In this document: in pieces, positions 47,301 to 56,552 of the stretch
Layout: the number at the start of each line of letters is the position of its first letter
How positions within the stretch are numbered: position 1 is the first letter of the stretch
Source of the DNA: Candidatus Woesearchaeota archaeon
GTDB taxonomy: Archaea > Nanobdellota > Nanobdellia > Woesearchaeales > JAFGPW01
Length of the DNA stretch: 64,000 bases
Direction: 5' to 3'
Assembly (NCBI GenBank): GCA_016935985.1
Contig: JAFGPW010000004.1
Location: 1-64,000, forward strand
Notes under the pieces: generated by a model
The model's database searches: none
What the model was told of the DNA's origin: nothing
The model's input: the letters and a program-made list of their open reading frames with translations, nothing else
Program-made: the position numbers and the translations under genes

Positions 47301-49507
47301 CCACCAAGAACATTTGAAAAAATATCATATTTAATGATCTCGGAAGTGATATTCGATTCGGTATTGCTCTCAAAATTCTGGCCAAGGGTATAGATATTAC
47401 GGTAGGGATGAAGGCCCTTAGCATATTCGGTGAAATAGAGGTTCTTGATATAACCCTTGAATCCATCACCACCACCAATATAGTCCTTATAGGTATAAGT
47501 CTCCTCCATGAGCAGTGCATCCCAACTCTCGTTGTACAAATCCACCAATCGGAGGTTCTCTCCCCATGACATCCAATTATAAACAGCTTTCGGCATCGCT
47601 GGGGCATGCAGTATTTGCCATTCAGGATAACGTGCCTTTATCCGAAGATACAATTTTGAGTTCGCACATGAAGCCCCTTCCCTAACGAACTCGGCAGCAT
47701 CATGCCTAAAAGAAGCATTCTGCCAGAATGGTAGCCAAGAGCAATCAGGGGCATAACCATACCGATCTATGAACTCACTTTGGTAGGTTATGAGTATCTC
47801 ATCACAATTGTTGTTGTAGAGGTATTCTGAGGGATACTCATCCCATAGCAGCACGTGGCTTATTTTATCCTTATAGGGACCTTGATACAAATCATCTAAA
47901 AGGGTGAACAGGTTGTTGGTCCTCTCCCGCAAGAACTCGTCGTTATAACATGCTTCGAGCGGCGGGACTGAAGATTCTTTTATCCAATCCTTGATACTGA
48001 TCATATAGAAGGAATCAGTATCGTCAGGATCAACGATTCTATCCATCTCAAGTTCATACCCGTATGCATTAGGGAAATTTGTTCCAGTGTAATATCCGAT
48101 GACATCACCATCGGTCTGGGTCATGGTCGTAGTGGCTGTTGATGAATTGATGAGTGTCCCAGTGATGTATGGTTCATCCCAAGCGGTAAAAGTGATATTG
48201 TTCTGCGCCCAAGTCATCGTCCCGTCTGATAGCCTGCAGAGTACTCCCCAGGTATTTGAACCGTATGGGACGATAAGCTCTTTCGCACCGAGTGTCGCAT
48301 TCTTAATGTCTGAAAATTCGATTTTATTATTCCCATCAAGGTAAATGCGGCACCAGGAGGGCGCATCTTGTGTCCATGAGATATTGTAGATGAAATGCGT
48401 CGCCTGTTGTGGGTGTGTACAGCCCTCGCAGGGGGCATAGAGTTGGATAAAGGGTTCAGGAGTATTGAATACACTAAACGAATCATTCGTTGAAGCATTG
48501 ATATTGCCGTCGGTGTCATAAGCGACTACATTCCATTCATGCACGCCGTTGCCGATAGTGAGGGTAGTAGTATAGAGACCTTCATATCCACTGGTATTGG
48601 AGTAGACCCGTTGGCCATCGAGATATATTTCTACCCGCTGGATGGTCCGATCGTCGGTGACTGTGTAAATGAAATCTACTGAAGAATCTGACCACCCCGC
48701 CCACCCCCGGATATCTTCGACCGGGTTGATTTGGACATCGGGATTTTTCCAATAGCTGGTGTTAGTAAGATCCCAACAGCTTGTATCGTTGACCGCTATA
48801 GAATAGACTTCTATCCGAAAGAGTGTTATGTTCACACCGCCATTGCCCCCTGTTTCGGCTCCGACGGTCAAATCGTCTGCTCCTTTGGTAATAGTCCCGG
48901 TGAAGGGATCGCTCGTCCCCAAAAGGATGCAATCCTTATATATTTTCCAATGGGTCGAGTTACCAACGATAGTCAATACGAATCGATCCCCTTCAGGAAA
49001 AAAGGATTTATCGACAGTTATATCCCGATCGCCGCTAACATCATAAGCATACCATCGCAGGTAGTTATCGAAGAGATCGAGCGAAAAATCATTGCTTTTC
49101 CTGATGATGTATGATGCTGGAGAAGGATTACCCCATAAATCAATCCGCATGTCGAGTTTGATGGTGAAGATGTTACCGAGGTCCCAGCCATTTGATGATG
49201 TAAAATCATGTAGATATGCAGTATCGTTTGTGCTCCAGGTATAAGGGTCGCGATCCCAATACCAGTCGTTGCCACTCCCAAGGTTGGTCAGGTCGTCCGA
49301 GCCGCAGAAATCGGTCATGAGAGTGTTATTTACCCCTTCGCCGGTATATAGATGCTCGCAATAGGGCTGATACGCTGCAGGGGGCGAATATATCTGCCAT
49401 CCGATTATCCTGAATTCTTCCAGAAGGAAGAAGAACACGCCAGCTATGAGAATGATGAAAAGGGCAGAGAGCAGGGTCTCATGCTTCTTCGCGTCATTGC
49501 CAATCAT
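44321..49507 (-). CDS. Giant membrane-anchored surface protein (1728 aa): LamG-like/glycosidase-like N-part, cadherin/FN3-like repeats, Cys-rich repeats, TM and cytoplasmic wHTH-like tail
   Basis: N-term TM; lectin-like segment; PNPPVLEMPTNGETTADQTPTLSWQNGTDPDQGDTL repeats; YCGDGTCQTDEGCDVCAADCGACPYCGDGRCQDEEDCESCRADCGDC; TM; VYDLRDILLAHRGITLVRAAKLLGDGLPHTKDLMDFLFHEGLVSRQGKYYSPT. Confidence 0.75.
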   Translation of the reverse strand: MIGNDAKKHETLLSALFIILIAGVFFFLLEEFRIIGWQIYSPPAAYQPYCEHLYTGEGVNNTLMTDFCGSDDLTNLGSGNDWYWDRDPYTWSTNDTAYLHDFTSSNGWDLGNIFTIKLDMRIDLWGNPSPASYIIRKSNDFSLDLFDNYLRWYAYDVSGDRDITVDKSFFPEGDRFVLTIVGNSTHWKIYKDCILLGTSDPFTGTITKGADDLTVGAETGGNGGVNITLFRIEVYSIAVNDTSCWDLTNTSYWKNPDVQINPVEDIRGWAGWSDSSVDFIYTVTDDRTIQRVEIYLDGQRVYSNTSGYEGLYTTTLTIGNGVHEWNVVAYDTDGNINASTNDSFSVFNTPEPFIQLYAPCEGCTHPQQATHFIYNISWTQDAPSWCRIYLDGNNKIEFSDIKNATLGAKELIVPYGSNTWGVLCRLSDGTMTWAQNNITFTAWDEPYITGTLINSSTATTTMTQTDGDVIGYYTGTNFPNAYGYELEMDRIVDPDDTDSFYMISIKDWIKESSVPPLEACYNDEFLRERTNNLFTLLDDLYQGPYKDKISHVLLWDEYPSEYLYNNNCDEILITYQSEFIDRYGYAPDCSWLPFWQNASFRHDAAEFVREGASCANSKLYLRIKARYPEWQILHAPAMPKAVYNWMSWGENLRLVDLYNESWDALLMEETYTYKDYIGGGDGFKGYIKNLYFTEYAKGLHPYRNIYTLGQNFESNTESNITSEIIKYDIFSNVLGGGDGIVEWSREYRKDGNCMVYSCSDYGNTTENWQSTLDTFAYVEGKHFDISDAEWVLVTPEDSFGVMGAAFVKDGLSGGTRAYTAQHRAMELGINMDVKGIRQIINDPSVLDPYQYIMCFQCEYARKELHNLLTALSGSKTIIFDSDSFTKYPNGTAADSSLWSTLTGIDTQRSKTTTDTIDFGNGTVLNLSDTYDIYSVDGLGLPGTVFMDKDNKTLLYKNDGNYYIGIPMWAAWWENVETRKALDGIWRYILNDLSIPEDEYYLTQFNASTMFFRSHSDDGQVFGLSWRQDNRTVNLSTHTGNDYTVEYAPAGNIAGTADYGGMTYLTGSIYDIIVWDTNHSGNPPLDNYPSIVPDWPGIFFSSPASFSVFFNCSASDDQLLASVALLTNESGSLAVVHSEPASGTSDTLSYTHPFPGDGVYAWACRATDNASQQATTSARIVSVGFVSPPNPPVLEMPTNGETTADQTPTLSWQNGTDPDQGDTLTHRLVVTNASGSVHDAPHDTESYTFTQNLSNGLYNWHVQAEDTTARTADSATWTFTINYTGPPQPPYFDPEPTGQIAIEDQHFSYDIGATDPNGDEINYFDDHPGFAIDQDGVIDWTPTNDDVGPNPVNISIYDGTFFAWTLITITVNNVNDAPTAPQLTFANQTVANTTVTLTWLPGHDIDATDTLVHTLTLATDEALTALVHRQNHTGTSRAFALSDGTTYYWTVSCTDGFATATAPTGSFTVDTSYVAPYCGDGTCQTDEGCDVCAADCGACPYCGDGRCQDEEDCESCRADCGDCEEPSRRSGGGSGSTDFYVERTAVTETATAGGAGSEEQPEALAEEAPAAGSQTGTAAEATGALGQQMQGAEEGGIEVLYEEPRQIGEETGNDLFILTPSDIVKIVVLALVAGFLTFFVMAKFTTGEALIAKMKRKLIKRPATVYDLRDILLAHRGITLVRAAKLLGDGLPHTKDLMDFLFHEGLVSRQGKYYSPTQALEEMRDERRR

Positions 49508-49600
49508 TTCTGCGGCCCACCACTTAGTATATGCAGAATTATTTTATATAACATATATATGTCTTTCCGTTCAAATATGAAAGAAGGTGAGAATAGACAT

Positions 49601-50428
49601 TTAAAAAAGGAAATTGCTGACGCGGTCGAGGAATCCTGCCTTCGCCGGCGCCTTCTTGGGGTCTATATAGGCCCGCTTGACCGTGAAATGGACGGCCGCG
49701 AGCACCAGGAAGAGGATCCACCAGGGGAAGAGCGGCTCTCTGGGCGTGCCGGCGATGACCGCGCCGGTGACAAGAGTATCCCCTTTGTCATCCTGCTCCT
49801 CAGTCTCCTCCTCAGGCTCGTCCTCGATGGTGACCGAGACTGTCGTGGGGAGCGGCTCGGGAGCGCTTCCCGAGTCCTGGGCGGACTCCTCTTCGGTTGA
49901 TTCCTCGGCGACACAGACGCACCCGCCGTCTGCGCAGGTCCACATGCCGTTGCAGGTCGGCGTGCCCATCGAGCCAGACGATCCTGAGCTGTACCTGCGC
50001 CTGACCGGCGCAACTGGAGTGTCGTCATCATCGTCGTTGCCGCTGTCGCCGGGTGCCTGCGGCTCTTCCGCCGGGCAGCCGGCGGTCTCGGCAGGGTTGA
50101 AGTCGTCGAGGTCCGCCTCATGGCCGCAGCCGTCGGCATCGAGGTCGACCTGCTCATCGCTGTCGTCAGGGAAGGCATCGCAGTAGTCGGTCCAGCCGTC
50201 GGCGTCGGCGTCGGGGTTGAAGGAATCGGTATCGTGCGTGCACGCGCCGTCGAATTCGTACCAGTGGTACGCGCAGGTCTGGTCGTTGAAGCCGCAGTAG
50301 GGCCTGCCGTCCTGGTTATAGCAGCCGTTGTCCGCCGCGCAGGACGGGATCTCACTGGCAGAGAACGCCGAGAGCGCGGTCGCGGCGAGCATGAGGGTGA
50401 TGATGATGCCGAAGACGAGGCGGTTCAT
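49601..50428 (-). CDS. Secreted Cys/Asp-rich protein with Ca-binding-type repeats and C-terminal TM
   Basis: DSFNPDADADGWTDYCDAFPDDSDEQVDLDADGCG; C-term WWILFLVLAAVHFTVKRAYIDPKKA. Confidence 0.75.
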   Translation of the reverse strand: MNRLVFGIIITLMLAATALSAFSASEIPSCAADNGCYNQDGRPYCGFNDQTCAYHWYEFDGACTHDTDSFNPDADADGWTDYCDAFPDDSDEQVDLDADGCGHEADLDDFNPAETAGCPAEEPQAPGDSGNDDDDDTPVAPVRRRYSSGSSGSMGTPTCNGMWTCADGGCVCVAEESTEEESAQDSGSAPEPLPTTVSVTIEDEPEEETEEQDDKGDTLVTGAVIAGTPREPLFPWWILFLVLAAVHFTVKRAYIDPKKAPAKAGFLDRVSNFLF

Positions 50429-50961
50429 CGCTGTCGCCTCCGCTTGTAGAGGACATAACCGTTCGCGCCGACGAGCGCCGCAAGCGCGCCGATCGTGCCG
50501 AACTCGGGCACAGCGTCGATGGGCTCTTCGGGGACCGGGTCCCGCTCCTGGAGCATGCTGACGGTGAGGCCGGCGCCCTGACCGATGTTCGTCGGCTCGC
50601 CGTCATCGTACGTGCCGTCACGGTCGAGGTCGGCGAAGAGGTCGAAGAGGCCGGTCGTGAACGCGGTCCAGGCCTTCTTGAGGGCGATCACGAAGCCGCC
50701 TGCGGTCACGGTCTCGACCGAGCCGGTCACGTCGGCCATCGCTTGGCCGTCGGAATAGGCGTCCTGGTCATCGACCACATAGAGGTCGACCTCCTGGTCG
50801 TCCTGATAACCGGTGCCGTAGACGCAGACATCCTCGCCGTAGGCGAAGTCGGTCTTGGGAAGCCCGGTGCCGCAGTCGTAGGGCATGATGCTCGCATCGG
50901 CATAGGCGAATGAGGCCAGCATGAGCGCGAGCATGACGCTTGCGATGATGATTTTGAGCAT
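50425..50961 (-). CDS. Secreted protein with PEFGTIGA C-terminal tag
   Basis: Signal peptide; C-term DAVPEFGTIGALAALVGANGYVLYKRRRQR. Confidence 0.82.
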   Translation of the reverse strand: MLKIIIASVMLALMLASFAYADASIMPYDCGTGLPKTDFAYGEDVCVYGTGYQDDQEVDLYVVDDQDAYSDGQAMADVTGSVETVTAGGFVIALKKAWTAFTTGLFDLFADLDRDGTYDDGEPTNIGQGAGLTVSMLQERDPVPEEPIDAVPEFGTIGALAALVGANGYVLYKRRRQR

Positions 50962-51144
50962 TTTATTACCCTCATATAGTAGTTACAGATGAGGTGGAAG
51001 TCGGACTATTTAAATCTTTCGATATATTTGTCACTATTTAGGGGCAACATAAGAAAGGTTTATAAATATGGTCGTCATTCCCTCTATTCACTACGTATTC
51101 GGGTTCATAAAACATATTAAACCCGCTCGGCTCCAGGTGTAAGC

Positions 51145-52266
51145 ATGCCTCCATCACTCCCCCAGGCGATTATCGTTCTTCCGACCTATAACGAGGCCGA
51201 CAATATCGGCAAGCTCCTCCCCCGACTCGTCTCGATCGCAGAGGAGCTGACCCAGTATGACATGCACATCCTGGTCGTGGATGATACGAGCCCTGACGGG
51301 ACGGCTGGCATCGTCAGGAAGCACATGAAGAGGAGTCGCCGCATCCACCTCCTGATGGGGGAGAAGCAGGGGCTCGGCATGGCCTATATCCGCGGCTTCA
51401 AGCATGCGATCCGCGAACTCAAGGCTGATGTGCTCTTCGAGATGGACGCCGACTTCTCGCATGATCCGAAATATCTCACCCAGTTCCTCGAAGCACTCGA
51501 TGACGGCAAGGATTTCGTCATAGGATCCCGCTACATACTTGGCGGGGCAGTCCCGGACTGGGGTCTCTCCAGGAAGGCAATTTCCGCAGGCGGCAATTTC
51601 TTCGCGCGAATCGTGGCTGGACTCTACAGCGTGCACGACTGCACCTCTGGCTATCGCTGCATCAGGGCGGCCCTCATCAAGCGCATCGATCTCGATGCGC
51701 TCAACGCGAGAGGGTACGCGTTCCAGATGAATCTCCTCTTCGAAGCGCACCGTCTCGGTGCCAGGATCGGCGAGATCCCGATCGTCTTCTACGATCGCAA
51801 GGTAGGGAAATCCAAAATCTCCAAGGATGATATCATGGAGTTCTTCTCGAACTCCTTCAGGCTCAGATGGGAGGGGTCGAGGAGGTTTGTCAAGTTCTGC
51901 CTCGTCGGTCTGAGCGGCGTCCTTGTCAACCTCGGCGTCCTCATCTGCCTTGCTGAAGGACTCGACGTCGCCAAGGAGATCGCGTCCGCAGGAGGCATCC
52001 TGGTCTCGATATTCACCAACTTCCTCTTCAACGAGTTCTGGACCTTCCAGGACCGCCGTTGCGGCGGCGCCAAGGGCGCAGGGATGCGAGTCCTGCAGTT
52101 CTATGCCGTGTCGTTCGTCGGTGCTGCCGTCCAATGGGGCGTCTTCCTGCTGGGCTACCGTCTGCTCGCTGCCGATTACCGAGTATCCCAGCTTATCGGC
52201 ATCGGCATCGCGACGTTCTGGAACTACTTCGTGAACAAAATGTGGACCTGGTCCAAAGGGGACTGA
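51145..52266 (+). CDS. Dolichyl-phosphate mannosyltransferase (GT2) fused to GtrA-like domain
   Basis: IIVLPTYNEADNIGKLLPRL, VVDDTSPDGTAGIVRKH, MDADFSHDPKYL, then FVKFCLVGLSGVLVNLGVL...TNFLFNEFWTFQDR...FWNYFVNKMWTW. Confidence 0.93.
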   Translation: MPPSLPQAIIVLPTYNEADNIGKLLPRLVSIAEELTQYDMHILVVDDTSPDGTAGIVRKHMKRSRRIHLLMGEKQGLGMAYIRGFKHAIRELKADVLFEMDADFSHDPKYLTQFLEALDDGKDFVIGSRYILGGAVPDWGLSRKAISAGGNFFARIVAGLYSVHDCTSGYRCIRAALIKRIDLDALNARGYAFQMNLLFEAHRLGARIGEIPIVFYDRKVGKSKISKDDIMEFFSNSFRLRWEGSRRFVKFCLVGLSGVLVNLGVLICLAEGLDVAKEIASAGGILVSIFTNFLFNEFWTFQDRRCGGAKGAGMRVLQFYAVSFVGAAVQWGVFLLGYRLLAADYRVSQLIGIGIATFWNYFVNKMWTWSKGD

Positions 52267-52267
52267 C

Positions 52268-53911
52268 ATGCCAGCGCCGAAGGTGTTAAAAGACGAATGG
52301 AGAGGGGTAGTGATCATAGCCGCGGCTCTCTTGGTACTCAGTTTTATACCGACGCTCTGGGGATTCATCACGACCCCGCAGGACCATACCTATATGTGGA
52401 TCTCCAAAGAGGTCATGGATGCAAACAACCATCTCAATCTCATGCTCCAAGCAAAGGATGGATATCTCCTGCAGCGGAACGGCTTCACGTCCGAAGCCAT
52501 GAGCAGGCTGTTCTTCAACCCGTACGTGCTCGTGATTGGTTGGTTATCTGCCATCAGCTCTGTCCCAATCATCGCCTTTTACCACCTATTCAGGATCGTA
52601 TTCGGCGGCGGATTCCTAGCGATGCTCTACCTGTTCATCGCGTACCTAGTGCCAAACAAGCACGAACGCCTCACCGCATTCCTCATCGCATCGGCCGGAG
52701 CGGGGTTCGGGTTCTTCTTCGAGGTCGTGAGAATCACCACTGGGTTCATGTTCGTGAGCCCTGACCTCTGGGTGACCGACCTTATCCCGTTCACGTATCT
52801 TAGGATGCCCCATTTCGCGCTCGCTGCGCTCCTCATGGTCAGCGTGCTCTACCTCTTCCTCAGGGGCCTGCGTGACGGATGGAGGTATGCAGTCGGCGCA
52901 GGCATCCTCTGCTTCCTGCTAGCGACGGTCCATCTCTTCGAGGTCATCACTATCTACCTACTCATGGGTGTCTATGTGCTCGTTATGTTTTTCCATGAGA
53001 AACGGTTCTCGTTCCAGCCTATCCTGAAGACCGCCTTCATTGTTATCATATCGATTCCCGCCATGCTTTACAACTATTCGGTCTTCATCCTCGATCCGGT
53101 GTATGCGAAATGGACGGAGCTCAATGTCACGGTCTCACCGAACATCATCAACTACATCTTCGGGCTCGGGTTCATCTTCTTCTTCGCGCTCTACTATGTG
53201 TATATCGAGACCGGCAGGCGGAAGCTCACCAAGGACGATGTCTTCCTCCTCGCGTGGATTATCATCTCCGTGCTCCTCATGTACTCGCCGCTCGCGACCC
53301 AGAGGCGATTCGTCTTCGGGGTCATGGTGCCCTATGCCATACTCGCCGCTCTTGGGATAATCAGGTATTTTATCCCTACCATGACCGATAAGCTCAAACC
53401 GCTCCATGTCGAACATTTCAAGCTGTTCCTGCTCGCGGTGTTTGTGCTGTTGATTGCCGGGACCAACATCCTCTCAGTCGCCGGCGATGTCGCGACAATC
53501 CATCCTTTGCTCTACTCGGCCGAGAATGAGTATGTCAATGATGTTTATCTCACCGACGACGAGATTTCTGCGCTCGATTGGCTCGCGCAGAACACCGGCG
53601 ATGATGATACGGTCATGTCGGGCCTCAGGATCGGCAACTACATCCCGCGTGTCGCAGGGAACCGGGTGCTGCTCGGCCACTGGGCGCAGACGATTGATTT
53701 CGTCGACCGCAGGGCTGAAGTCGCGTCGTTCTATGCCAATCCCACAAGCCTGAACGCAAAGGGCCTGATTGGGAAGTTTGGAATCAATTATATCTATGCC
53801 GGAAGTGAGGAGCAGGCCCTCGCGGGTGGGAATCTCTCGTTCGGTGCTGGGTATGAGATGGTCTATACTGCAGGAAACATCACCCTCTATAAGGTCGGAG
53901 GGATAGCATGA
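52268..53911 (+). CDS. Polytopic membrane protein, GT-C-like
   Basis: About 11 TM segments and C-terminal globular domain; operon with DPM1-GtrA and flippase. Confidence 0.65.
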   Translation: MPAPKVLKDEWRGVVIIAAALLVLSFIPTLWGFITTPQDHTYMWISKEVMDANNHLNLMLQAKDGYLLQRNGFTSEAMSRLFFNPYVLVIGWLSAISSVPIIAFYHLFRIVFGGGFLAMLYLFIAYLVPNKHERLTAFLIASAGAGFGFFFEVVRITTGFMFVSPDLWVTDLIPFTYLRMPHFALAALLMVSVLYLFLRGLRDGWRYAVGAGILCFLLATVHLFEVITIYLLMGVYVLVMFFHEKRFSFQPILKTAFIVIISIPAMLYNYSVFILDPVYAKWTELNVTVSPNIINYIFGLGFIFFFALYYVYIETGRRKLTKDDVFLLAWIIISVLLMYSPLATQRRFVFGVMVPYAILAALGIIRYFIPTMTDKLKPLHVEHFKLFLLAVFVLLIAGTNILSVAGDVATIHPLLYSAENEYVNDVYLTDDEISALDWLAQNTGDDDTVMSGLRIGNYIPRVAGNRVLLGHWAQTIDFVDRRAEVASFYANPTSLNAKGLIGKFGINYIYAGSEEQALAGGNLSFGAGYEMVYTAGNITLYKVGGIA

Positions 53912-55353
53912 AGACTGCCCAACGCATCGTCAAGAACACCGGCATCCTTTTCGCAGGATTGAATATCAACAAGGTAATTACTCTTTTTCTCACCATCGTC
54001 ATCGCGCGATATCTCGGCAATGTCGACTTCGGCAAGTTCGCGTTCGCAATCTCCTTCACCGGCCTGTTCATCGTGCTCACCGACATCGGCATGAGGATAT
54101 TCATCAAACGTGAGGTTGCACGTGACCTCAAACGGGCAGACCAATACCTGAGCAATGTTCTTGCCATGAAGGTCGTGCTGACGTTCGTTACTCTCATCGT
54201 TGTGTATTGTGTCGCGCTCCTACTCCAATATGCAACTTTCACAATCTTCACCATCTTGATAGCTGTCGCGATTATGGTATTCCAATCTTTCAACGACTCG
54301 ATTGACATGGTCTACCAAGCGTTCGAGCGCATGGACTACAGCGCTGGCATCACAATCGCCAGGACGGTCATCAGGTTCGGACTTGTGATCGTCGCTGTCC
54401 TCGCAGGCATGAGCTTTGTGGGTATCCTCCTGATGTTTCTCGCATCAAGCATCATCAGCCTCATTATCAGCCTCATCGTCTTCACGCGGAGATTCTCTTC
54501 ACTCTCGTTCGAAATTGATTTCGATTTCTTGAAGGACCTTATCAGAAAATCAATTCCGTTCGGTGTCGCAGCCATGTTCATGACCATCTATGCGAAAGTC
54601 GATGTGACCATGATATCGAAGCTCGTACTCGAGAACACGGATGCGGTGATCGGTTGGTATAGCGCAGCGCATACGCTCATCGACGGGCTACAGTTCATTC
54701 CTGTTGCTATCGCAGCTGCTATTGAACCTATTGCTGCGCGAGCTTTTGAGAAATCGATACCAACTTTGAAAAAAATATATACTAACACTTTTCGGATACT
54801 AATCATACTTTCATTCCCTATCGTATTGGGGACACACATTCTTGCAGAGAAAATTATCTTGTTAATATATGGGCCAGAGTTTATGGAATCAGCTATAGCT
54901 CTCCAAGCCCTAATATGGATGATGTTATTCCATTTCCATGTTTTCACATATGGTTTGGTATTGAATTCAATGAATAAAGAGAAATTGACCATGTTCTTCA
55001 CGATTATTGCGGTATTGGTAAATATTACATTGAACTTAATCTTGATACCACAATTCTCATTCATAGGAGCAGGAATCGCAACAATATTTTCAGAATTCTC
55101 TTATTTCATTTTAGGATACATCTATATCTCAAAAAAATTTTTGGTACTAAATATTATTAAGTATATTTATAAACCAATCATCGCGACAGGCGTAATGGGT
55201 TTGTTTCTCTATTATTTCCCAGCAATCCCTGTGATAATCCAGGTTATTGTAGGTTCAGTAATCTATTTCTCTGTTTTATTCATCATTAGGGGCATCACCA
55301 ATGAAGATAAAAAAGTTATAATTAACCTAATATCTAAGAGGTTTATTATATGA
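53908..55353 (+). CDS. Polysaccharide/oligosaccharide flippase (Wzx/MATE-like)
   Basis: RYLGNVDFGKFAFAISFTGLFIVLTDIGMRIFIKREVARD...; 12-14 TM. Confidence 0.9.
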   Translation: MKTAQRIVKNTGILFAGLNINKVITLFLTIVIARYLGNVDFGKFAFAISFTGLFIVLTDIGMRIFIKREVARDLKRADQYLSNVLAMKVVLTFVTLIVVYCVALLLQYATFTIFTILIAVAIMVFQSFNDSIDMVYQAFERMDYSAGITIARTVIRFGLVIVAVLAGMSFVGILLMFLASSIISLIISLIVFTRRFSSLSFEIDFDFLKDLIRKSIPFGVAAMFMTIYAKVDVTMISKLVLENTDAVIGWYSAAHTLIDGLQFIPVAIAAAIEPIAARAFEKSIPTLKKIYTNTFRILIILSFPIVLGTHILAEKIILLIYGPEFMESAIALQALIWMMLFHFHVFTYGLVLNSMNKEKLTMFFTIIAVLVNITLNLILIPQFSFIGAGIATIFSEFSYFILGYIYISKKFLVLNIIKYIYKPIIATGVMGLFLYYFPAIPVIIQVIVGSVIYFSVLFIIRGITNEDKKVIINLISKRFII

Positions 55354-56552
55354 AGATACTTATGGTGCACGATCTCGGTTACCGCTATGGCGGTGGTGAG
55401 ATATACCTCCTCAACATCAGGAAGGCCCTAGAGCAGCGAGGACATACCGTCAGAATCTTCACGTCCGATTACAATCCGACGGGAGAGTCGCTCTTCGCTG
55501 ACGATGTCGCACCAACAGGGGAAGGATCATTGTTCAGGATGCGGAGGATTTGGAACCGAAAGGCGAAATCAAGGCTCGCTGAGGTCTGCGCATCCTTTCG
55601 ACCGGACGTGGTGCATGTCCATAGTGTATTTTACCACCTTTCCGGCATGGCGCTGCGGGCTCTCAGGAAGTACCCTACCATACTCACCGTTCACAATTAT
55701 TTCATGTTCTGCGGCACCGGCTTGAAATATTATCCGGACTATGAGATATGCACGCATACGTTTGGAATGGTCTGTGTCAGGAAGGGATGCATTCCTTTTA
55801 AGGAATACCTCTTCCAGCTGGTTCTGCGGCATGTATTAAGGAGAGATCTAAAGAATGTCAATCTTTTCGTCCCCTGCTCAAGCTATGGCGCCTCTTTGCT
55901 CAAACAGAATCACTATTCGAAATTCTATATGCTCAATCACGGGATTGACCTTACAGGGTATGCCAGCAATCCTTTGCCGAAAGACAAGAACCTGCTTTAT
56001 TTCGGACGCCTCGTGAGGGAGAAGGGTGTTGATTATCTCATCAGGGGTATGCCAAAGGTGCTCGAGCGGTTTCCGGAGTATCGACTTCAAATCATCGGGG
56101 ACGGGCCTGAGAGGAGGAATTTGGCGGAACTCGCGAAGAGTCTCGGTGTTGGAAGCAAGGTCCGGCTCTTAGGGCATCTTCAGAACGAGCGCATTAAAAG
56201 GTATATTCAGAGGAGCAGAATCGTGTATGTCCCTTCAATCTGGCCCGACAATTCTCCAATTACCATTTATGAGACGCTCGCCTGCGGCAAGGCGATAATC
56301 GCTTCCCGGGTCGGAGGCATTCCCGATTTGGTGCATGACGGCAAAAACGGCTTCTTAGTCGACCGGAATGACTCGGACGCAATCGCGGAGAAGACTGTAG
56401 CGCTCCTGCGTGACCCGGCCCTGCTCAAGAGGTTCGGAGAGCACTCAAGGAAACTTGCCGAAGAGGAATTTGAAATAGGGGTTCATATAGGGAAACTAGT
56501 ATCCCTTTATTGCCAGGTTATTGAGGGTATTAGAACGCCCGTTGTGCGATGA
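55350..56552 (+). CDS. Glycosyltransferase family 4
   Basis: GGGEIYLLNIRKALEQRGHTV, VLRRDLKNVNLFVPCSSYGASLL, NLLYFGRLVREKGVDYLI, PSIWPDNSPITIYETLACGKAIIASRVGGIPDLV. Confidence 0.95.
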   Translation: MKILMVHDLGYRYGGGEIYLLNIRKALEQRGHTVRIFTSDYNPTGESLFADDVAPTGEGSLFRMRRIWNRKAKSRLAEVCASFRPDVVHVHSVFYHLSGMALRALRKYPTILTVHNYFMFCGTGLKYYPDYEICTHTFGMVCVRKGCIPFKEYLFQLVLRHVLRRDLKNVNLFVPCSSYGASLLKQNHYSKFYMLNHGIDLTGYASNPLPKDKNLLYFGRLVREKGVDYLIRGMPKVLERFPEYRLQIIGDGPERRNLAELAKSLGVGSKVRLLGHLQNERIKRYIQRSRIVYVPSIWPDNSPITIYETLACGKAIIASRVGGIPDLVHDGKNGFLVDRNDSDAIAEKTVALLRDPALLKRFGEHSRKLAEEEFEIGVHIGKLVSLYCQVIEGIRTPVVR

